Assembly: GCF_027667425.1 (NCBI RefSeq)
Contig: NZ_JAQEGR010000017.1
Coordinates: 1-64,000 of the forward strand
Length of the DNA stretch: 64,000 bases
Reading direction: 5' to 3'
Source of the DNA: Fusicatenibacter saccharivorans
GTDB taxonomy: Bacteria; Bacillota; Clostridia; Lachnospirales; Lachnospiraceae
A program made the translations under genes and the position numbers. Positions 60,305 to 64,000 of this stretch are shown here, one piece after another. Below the pieces are notes generated by a model. It was not told the DNA's origin. It worked only from the letters and a program-made list of their open reading frames with translations, and ran no database searches. How positions within the stretch are numbered: position 1 is the first letter of the stretch; each line of letters starts with the position of its first letter.

Positions 60305-60602
60305 TTACAATTTTGTCCGGAAGCCGTCGGAAGGCGGAAAGGAAGCTCTCTATATGGCAGGTGCTTCGGTCTTTCTGTTTCTGCTGGCTTCGGGCGTATC
60401 GTTTGCATTCCGCGGAAACGGAGGCATTTTTCTCGGAGCAGCGGGACTGTTCTCATTCCTTCTGTCGGGATACGGCTTCTATGTGGGAATGAAGAGCTTT
60501 AAAGAAGAACAGGTCAGCCACAGAATGTCGGTTCTCGGCTCGATTACGAGTGGCGGCATGCTGGTCGCATGGCTGGCACTGTTTCTGATCGGTGTGAGAT
60601 AA
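60285..60602 (+). CDS. DUF6142-like small membrane protein
   Basis: A 105-residue protein with three membrane helices (about 24-43, 48-66, 82-102). 'MARKKYNYNFVRKPSEGGKE' and 'GMKSFKEEQVSHRMSVLGSI' resemble a family I recall as DUF6142. Function unknown. It overlaps vanZ by 20 nt, with GGAGATGGAAAT upstream of ATG 60285, so the two are translated together. Confidence 0.7.
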   Translation: MARKKYNYNFVRKPSEGGKEALYMAGASVFLFLLASGVSFAFRGNGGIFLGAAGLFSFLLSGYGFYVGMKSFKEEQVSHRMSVLGSITSGGMLVAWLALFLIGVR

Positions 60603-60603
60603 A

Positions 60604-60648
60604 TGTACTCTCGTAAAATCAAGCACAGAAAGACTCCGGGAGTACATA
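60604..60648 (+). promoter_or_regulatory. Stem-loop between the DUF6142 and HD genes
   Basis: ATGTACTCTCG (60604-60614) pairs with CGGGAGTACAT (60638-60648), an 11-bp stem directly before the ribosome binding site of the next gene. Confidence 0.55.
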
Positions 60649-60668
60649 TAAAAGAAAAGGGGAAAAAG

Positions 60669-61280
60669 ATGGATCGCGAACGTTTTGAAAAACAGCTGAA
60701 TTTTATTCTGGAGATTGATAAAGAAAAACAGATCCTGCGCCAGACGCACATCCGCGGCTATTCGCGCCAGGAGGACGACGCGGAGCACGCATGGCACATG
60801 GCGGTGATGGCATTTCTGCTGCAGGAATATTCGAATGAGAAAATCGACATCGGCAGAACGATGCTCATGCTGCTGATCCACGACCTCGTGGAGATTGATG
60901 CAGGCGACACGTATGCGTACGACGCGGAGGCAAACAAAACAAAAGACGAGAGAGAACACAAAGCGGCCGAGCGCATCTACGGCCTGCTGCCGGAGGATCA
61001 GGGAAAAATGCTGATGGATCTCTGGCTCGAGTTCGAAGCGTATGAGACACCGGAAGCGCGCTTTGCCCATGTGATGGACAATTTCCAGCCGCTGCTTTTA
61101 AATCATGAGAACGATGGAAAAGACTGGACCAGCCACAATGTGCGGATTTCCCAGCCGTTAAAACGAAACGAGAAGACGGCGACCGGCTCCGAGGAGATCT
61201 GGAGTTATATGGAAGAGATTCTCGAACAGAGTATCCGGGATGGAAAAATTATTGACGACCGGGAAGAAAAACAGGAATAA
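60669..61280 (+). CDS. HD-domain phosphohydrolase (YfbR/HDDC2-like)
   Basis: A 203-residue HD-domain protein. Metal ligands are His/Asp in 'DDAEHAWHMAVMAFLL' and 'LLIHDLVEIDAGD'. The layout 'LKxxxRxGY..E'-like at the start ('TQIRGYSRQEDDAEHAW'-type; here 'THIRGYSRQEDDAEHAW') fits 5'-deoxynucleotidases of the YfbR/HDDC2 group. It may clear dNMPs or toxic nucleotides; the substrate is inferred. AAAAGGGGAAAAAG precedes ATG 60669. Confidence 0.83.
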   Translation: MDRERFEKQLNFILEIDKEKQILRQTHIRGYSRQEDDAEHAWHMAVMAFLLQEYSNEKIDIGRTMLMLLIHDLVEIDAGDTYAYDAEANKTKDEREHKAAERIYGLLPEDQGKMLMDLWLEFEAYETPEARFAHVMDNFQPLLLNHENDGKDWTSHNVRISQPLKRNEKTATGSEEIWSYMEEILEQSIRDGKIIDDREEKQE

Positions 61281-61292
61281 GTTAAGAAGAAT

Positions 61293-61312
61293 GAGGGGCA
61301 GATCTGCCCCTC
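61293..61312. repeat. Perfect 20-bp palindrome
   Basis: GAGGGGCAGATCTGCCCCTC equals its own reverse complement. It lies between the HD gene and the aminopeptidase gene. With only CGTAAC after it, it is a poor terminator; it could be a protein-binding site. Confidence 0.6.
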
Positions 61313-61347
61313 GTAACAGTTAAAGAGAAACAGAAAGGGATTTTTTT

Positions 61348-63369
61348 ATGACGGATGAATTATTAAACGAGCGGTATGCGCTTGCAATTGAGCGGATCCG
61401 CCAGATTCCGGCGGAAAAAAGCGTTCCGCAGCCGTACCGCGATTTTTTTGCACAGATGGCACAGTACCTCTGCAAAATGGACCAGATCCGGAGCAGAATC
61501 GCAGAAGGATATCTAAAAACAGCATCCGAGGAAGAGCTGGCTGTTTTTAACCGCGAGCCGTATGAAGATGTGATCGGGGAGTGGTATGAGACCTCCTACG
61601 GAAACCCGGCGTTTGCCGTGCGGGCACTTGGTGAAACGCATGGAAGGAGCCTCTGCTGCCTGTACCGGGAGCTGGGAAATGCTGTTGTCTGGGTCTATGA
61701 GGACCGCCTGCTGGAGCTGACTGCGGCGATGGAGCTGTATCTCGAGTTGTATGCGATGTTCGAGGAGAAGACGCTGCCGTCCGCGCAGTATGTAAAAGAG
61801 AGCATTTACTGGTATGTGAGCGATTACGCCGAGGAGCGCCAGGAATACCAGGTGCGCGAAATCGTCGACCCGTCGCTGCACTTTGTGAAGGATATTGTGA
61901 TGGAATCTGATCTGACGGATCTGCGGTATCTGTACCAGTACGGCGAATATATCACCGAAAATGAGAAGGGTACAGCCCGCTTTTTAAATACGTTCAGCCA
62001 GGAAGAAATCGACGCGATGGCACGCACCTACACAGAAGGCTTCCGCAAGTGCTTTCTCGTGGCGCGAAAAGATCTGTCGAAAAAGAAGACAGTCAGCATC
62101 CGCTTCCACATCGGTTTTGAGCGCATGATCCGTGCGGCAATATTACAGTTCCGCGAGATGGGACTCGAGCCGGTGATTTCCAGCGGCGCGCGGAGAACGT
62201 GGGTTGCCGGTGCGTCTGCGAATAAGCAGTATGACTACGATCACCGGAACGATGAGGCGCTGTATCTCAACGAGGATCTCGTGAAGAGACGGCTCCGCGC
62301 GATGCAGGTGAAATACGACGAGTACAAAGAACTGGCGGACGGCTATGCCGGCCCTGCCGTGGTGGAAACCTTCGGCGAAGTTCCGTTTGAGCCAGTAAAT
62401 AAAAAACAGGCACTGCACTTAAATGAGCGCCAGCAAAAGCTCCGTGTCGGTTTCCAGAACGAGGCGGGCCAGATTGTAAACCGCTATATCAAGGATGACG
62501 AGTACGGCTACACGATCATCGCCTACCCGATGCCGGAGATCGATCCGCGCTACGAAAAAATTTTTTGTGAGATCGTAAAGATCAACACGCTCGATTACGA
62601 AAAATACCAGCGCATCCAGCAGTACCTGATCGATGCGCTCGACGAGGGTGTTTCCGTGCATGTGCTTGGAAAAGGAGAGAACAGAACGGATCTGCGCGTG
62701 ATGCTGCATCATCTGAACGATCCTGCGAAAGAGACGAATTTCGAGAACTGTGTTGCCGACTGCAATATTCCGGTCGGAGAGGTCTTTACTTCCCCGAGCC
62801 TTACCGGCACGACAGGCGTGCTCCATGTGACGGGAGTCTACCTGAACGAGCTGTATTACCGCGATCTCTGCCTGACGCTGACCGACGGCATGATCACCGC
62901 GTATGACTGCGCAAACTTCGAAAAAGAAGAGGACAATCGTACTTATATAGAAGAAAACCTGCTGTATCACCACAGGACGCTGCCGATCGGTGAGTTTGCC
63001 ATCGGAACGAACACGATGGCGTACGTGATGGCAGAGCAGTACGGCATCGCCGGAAAACTGCCGATCCTGATCGCAGAGAAGATGGGCCCGCATTTTGCGA
63101 TAGGCGACACCTGCTACGCCTGGGCGGAGGACAGCCCGATGTACAACCCGGACGGAAAAGAAGTAATCGCGCGCGAGAACGAGGTTTCGGCAAAACGGAA
63201 AGAAGATCCGTCGAAAGCATACTTCGGATGCCACACGGACATCACGATTCCGTACCGCGAACTGCAGTCGGTTGCGGTCGAAAAAGCAGACGGAACGACG
63301 ATCCCTCTCATTGAGGACGGACGCTTCGTCCTGCCGGGAACGGAAGAATTAAATGAACCTTTTGGCTGA
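61348..63369 (+). CDS. M29 family aminopeptidase with N-terminal extension
   Basis: A 673-residue protein. The C-terminal part (about 300-670) carries M29 thermophilic aminopeptidase motifs: 'GEVFTSPSLTGTTGVLHV', 'LPIGEFAIGTNTMAYV', 'LLYHHRTLP' and 'EKMGPHFAIGDTCYAW', which hold the Glu and His metal ligands. M29 enzymes usually have about 410 residues, so about 250 extra helical residues precede the core. I know of such long forms in gut Clostridia. AGAAAGGGATTT precedes ATG 61348. Confidence 0.8.
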   Translation: MTDELLNERYALAIERIRQIPAEKSVPQPYRDFFAQMAQYLCKMDQIRSRIAEGYLKTASEEELAVFNREPYEDVIGEWYETSYGNPAFAVRALGETHGRSLCCLYRELGNAVVWVYEDRLLELTAAMELYLELYAMFEEKTLPSAQYVKESIYWYVSDYAEERQEYQVREIVDPSLHFVKDIVMESDLTDLRYLYQYGEYITENEKGTARFLNTFSQEEIDAMARTYTEGFRKCFLVARKDLSKKKTVSIRFHIGFERMIRAAILQFREMGLEPVISSGARRTWVAGASANKQYDYDHRNDEALYLNEDLVKRRLRAMQVKYDEYKELADGYAGPAVVETFGEVPFEPVNKKQALHLNERQQKLRVGFQNEAGQIVNRYIKDDEYGYTIIAYPMPEIDPRYEKIFCEIVKINTLDYEKYQRIQQYLIDALDEGVSVHVLGKGENRTDLRVMLHHLNDPAKETNFENCVADCNIPVGEVFTSPSLTGTTGVLHVTGVYLNELYYRDLCLTLTDGMITAYDCANFEKEEDNRTYIEENLLYHHRTLPIGEFAIGTNTMAYVMAEQYGIAGKLPILIAEKMGPHFAIGDTCYAWAEDSPMYNPDGKEVIARENEVSAKRKEDPSKAYFGCHTDITIPYRELQSVAVEKADGTTIPLIEDGRFVLPGTEELNEPFG

Positions 63370-63376
63370 TTATGGG

Positions 63377-63405
63377 TTGACATTTCTGCGCCTGCTTAGT
63401 ATATT
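63377..63405 (+). promoter_or_regulatory. Promoter of purE
   Basis: TTGACA 63377-63382 and TATATT 63400-63405 with 17-nt spacing. The leader is only about 80 nt, and I see no purine riboswitch in it. Confidence 0.75.
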
Positions 63406-63491
63406 ATAAGCAGAACTGAATGATTAAAACATAAATATAAGCATAACTAATGAATAACGCTTAGAACAGTTAATCAGAAAAGGAGAACAAC

Positions 63492-63998
63492 ATGGCTAAA
63501 GTAGGAATTGTGATGGGCAGCGACTCTGATATGCCGGTAATGAGCAAAGCAGCCGACATGCTGGAAAAATTTGGAATTGAGTACGAGATGAAAATCATCT
63601 CCGCACACCGCGAGCCGGATGTATTTTTCGAATATGCAAAAACCGCAGAGGAGAAAGGCTTCAAGGTTATCATTGCAGGCGCAGGTATGGCAGCTCATCT
63701 GCCGGGTATGTGCGCAGCTATTTTCCCAATGCCGGTCATCGGAATTCCGATGCATACCACATCGCTTGGAGGTCGTGATTCCCTGTACTCCATCGTACAG
63801 ATGCCGAGCGGCATTCCGGTAGCAACCGTTGCCATCAATGGCGGTGCCAATGCCGGAATCCTGGCAGCAAAGATTCTTGCAACTTCCGATCCGGAACTGC
63901 TTGCAAAACTGAAAGCATATACACAGGAAATGAAAGAGCAGGTTGAGGCAAAAGACGCAAAACTGCAGGAAACAGGATACCGTAACTACAGTAAATAA
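63492..63998 (+). CDS. purE: N5-carboxyaminoimidazole ribonucleotide mutase
   Basis: A 168-residue PurE of purine synthesis. 'GIVMGSDSDMPVMSKAADML' is the phosphate-binding start, 'IISAHREPDVFFEYA' the substrate loop with the catalytic His, and 'AGAGMAAHLPGM' and 'GGRDSLYSIVQMPSGIPVAT' complete the site. GGAGAACAAC precedes ATG 63492. It ends 2 nt before the window edge, so the rest of the pur operon probably lies beyond. Confidence 0.96.
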   Translation: MAKVGIVMGSDSDMPVMSKAADMLEKFGIEYEMKIISAHREPDVFFEYAKTAEEKGFKVIIAGAGMAAHLPGMCAAIFPMPVIGIPMHTTSLGGRDSLYSIVQMPSGIPVATVAINGGANAGILAAKILATSDPELLAKLKAYTQEMKEQVEAKDAKLQETGYRNYSK

Positions 63999-64000
63999 AA

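Noticed and set aside
63406..63491. Purine riboswitch before purE
   Set aside because: The leader is too short and lacks the conserved loop-loop sequences.

Overview
The window reads as a chromosomal segment of an anaerobic, spore-former-lineage Firmicute. The best guess is family Lachnospiraceae (Clostridia). Reasons: strong purine-rich ribosome binding sites throughout; U-tract terminators and two T-box leaders; the mrnC-rlmB-sigH block; class 1B pyrD with pyrK; a GlnRS gene; LrgAB; and several small proteins of kinds I associate with Lachnospiraceae (DUF5721, DUF6142). Base composition looks near 50 % G+C by eye. I see no rRNA, CRISPR array, prophage or intact transposon. It is mostly core metabolism with small accessory insertions.

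Layout. 1-2.6 kb: tRNA-Trp, a DUF4230 membrane protein and a split ThrE-type threonine/serine exporter. 2.6-5.4 kb: a possible IS200/IS605 scar, then a large membrane-anchored YkuD protein whose catalytic residues are gone. 5.5-11.8 kb: HAD phosphatase, mutY, a GT2 glycosyltransferase, ispF, then a yybP-ykoY (manganese) riboswitch in front of a P-type ATPase. 11.8-15.2 kb: cysteine T-box, cysE, mrnC, rlmB, sigH and tRNA-Thr. 15.3-18.5 kb: split chromate transporter, a broken AAA-ATPase-like gene and a MATE exporter. 18.8-27.5 kb: malic enzyme, aspartase with a divergent Lrp-type regulator, glnS, a MocR regulator and oligopeptidase F. 27.6-31.5 kb: HAD phosphatases and an FAD dehydrogenase.

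31.5-35.8 kb is a small sugar module (AraC regulator, GH42 beta-galactosidase, NahK-like sugar kinase). 35.8-38.7 kb is a T-box-controlled ilvBN operon followed by a ROK-regulator remnant. 38.8-49.4 kb holds lrgAB, an NhaC antiporter, htpG with a perfect CIRCE operator, a TetR regulator beside oleate hydratase, a lone EutH, a DUF5721 protein and CorA. 49.5-51.9 kb holds a DegV fatty-acid-binding protein with operator-like repeats, a 160-nt near-palindromic element, and a cold-shock gene whose long leader contains a terminator-like switch. 51.9-59.5 kb carries pyrimidine synthesis (pyrC-pyrF-pyrK-pyrD, later pyrE), interrupted by a G-rich NlpC/P60 gene and a highly expressed Fe-alcohol dehydrogenase. 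The end carries small membrane proteins, VanZ, an HD phosphohydrolase, an M29 aminopeptidase and purE.

Most genes need no special explanation. The most unusual items are the catalytically dead L,D-transpeptidase, the 160-nt palindrome at 51.1-51.3 kb, the cold-shock leader switch, and the very long hairpin after pyrD. I did not find a clear new multi-gene system. Family assignments rest on recognising motifs by eye; no database search was run.
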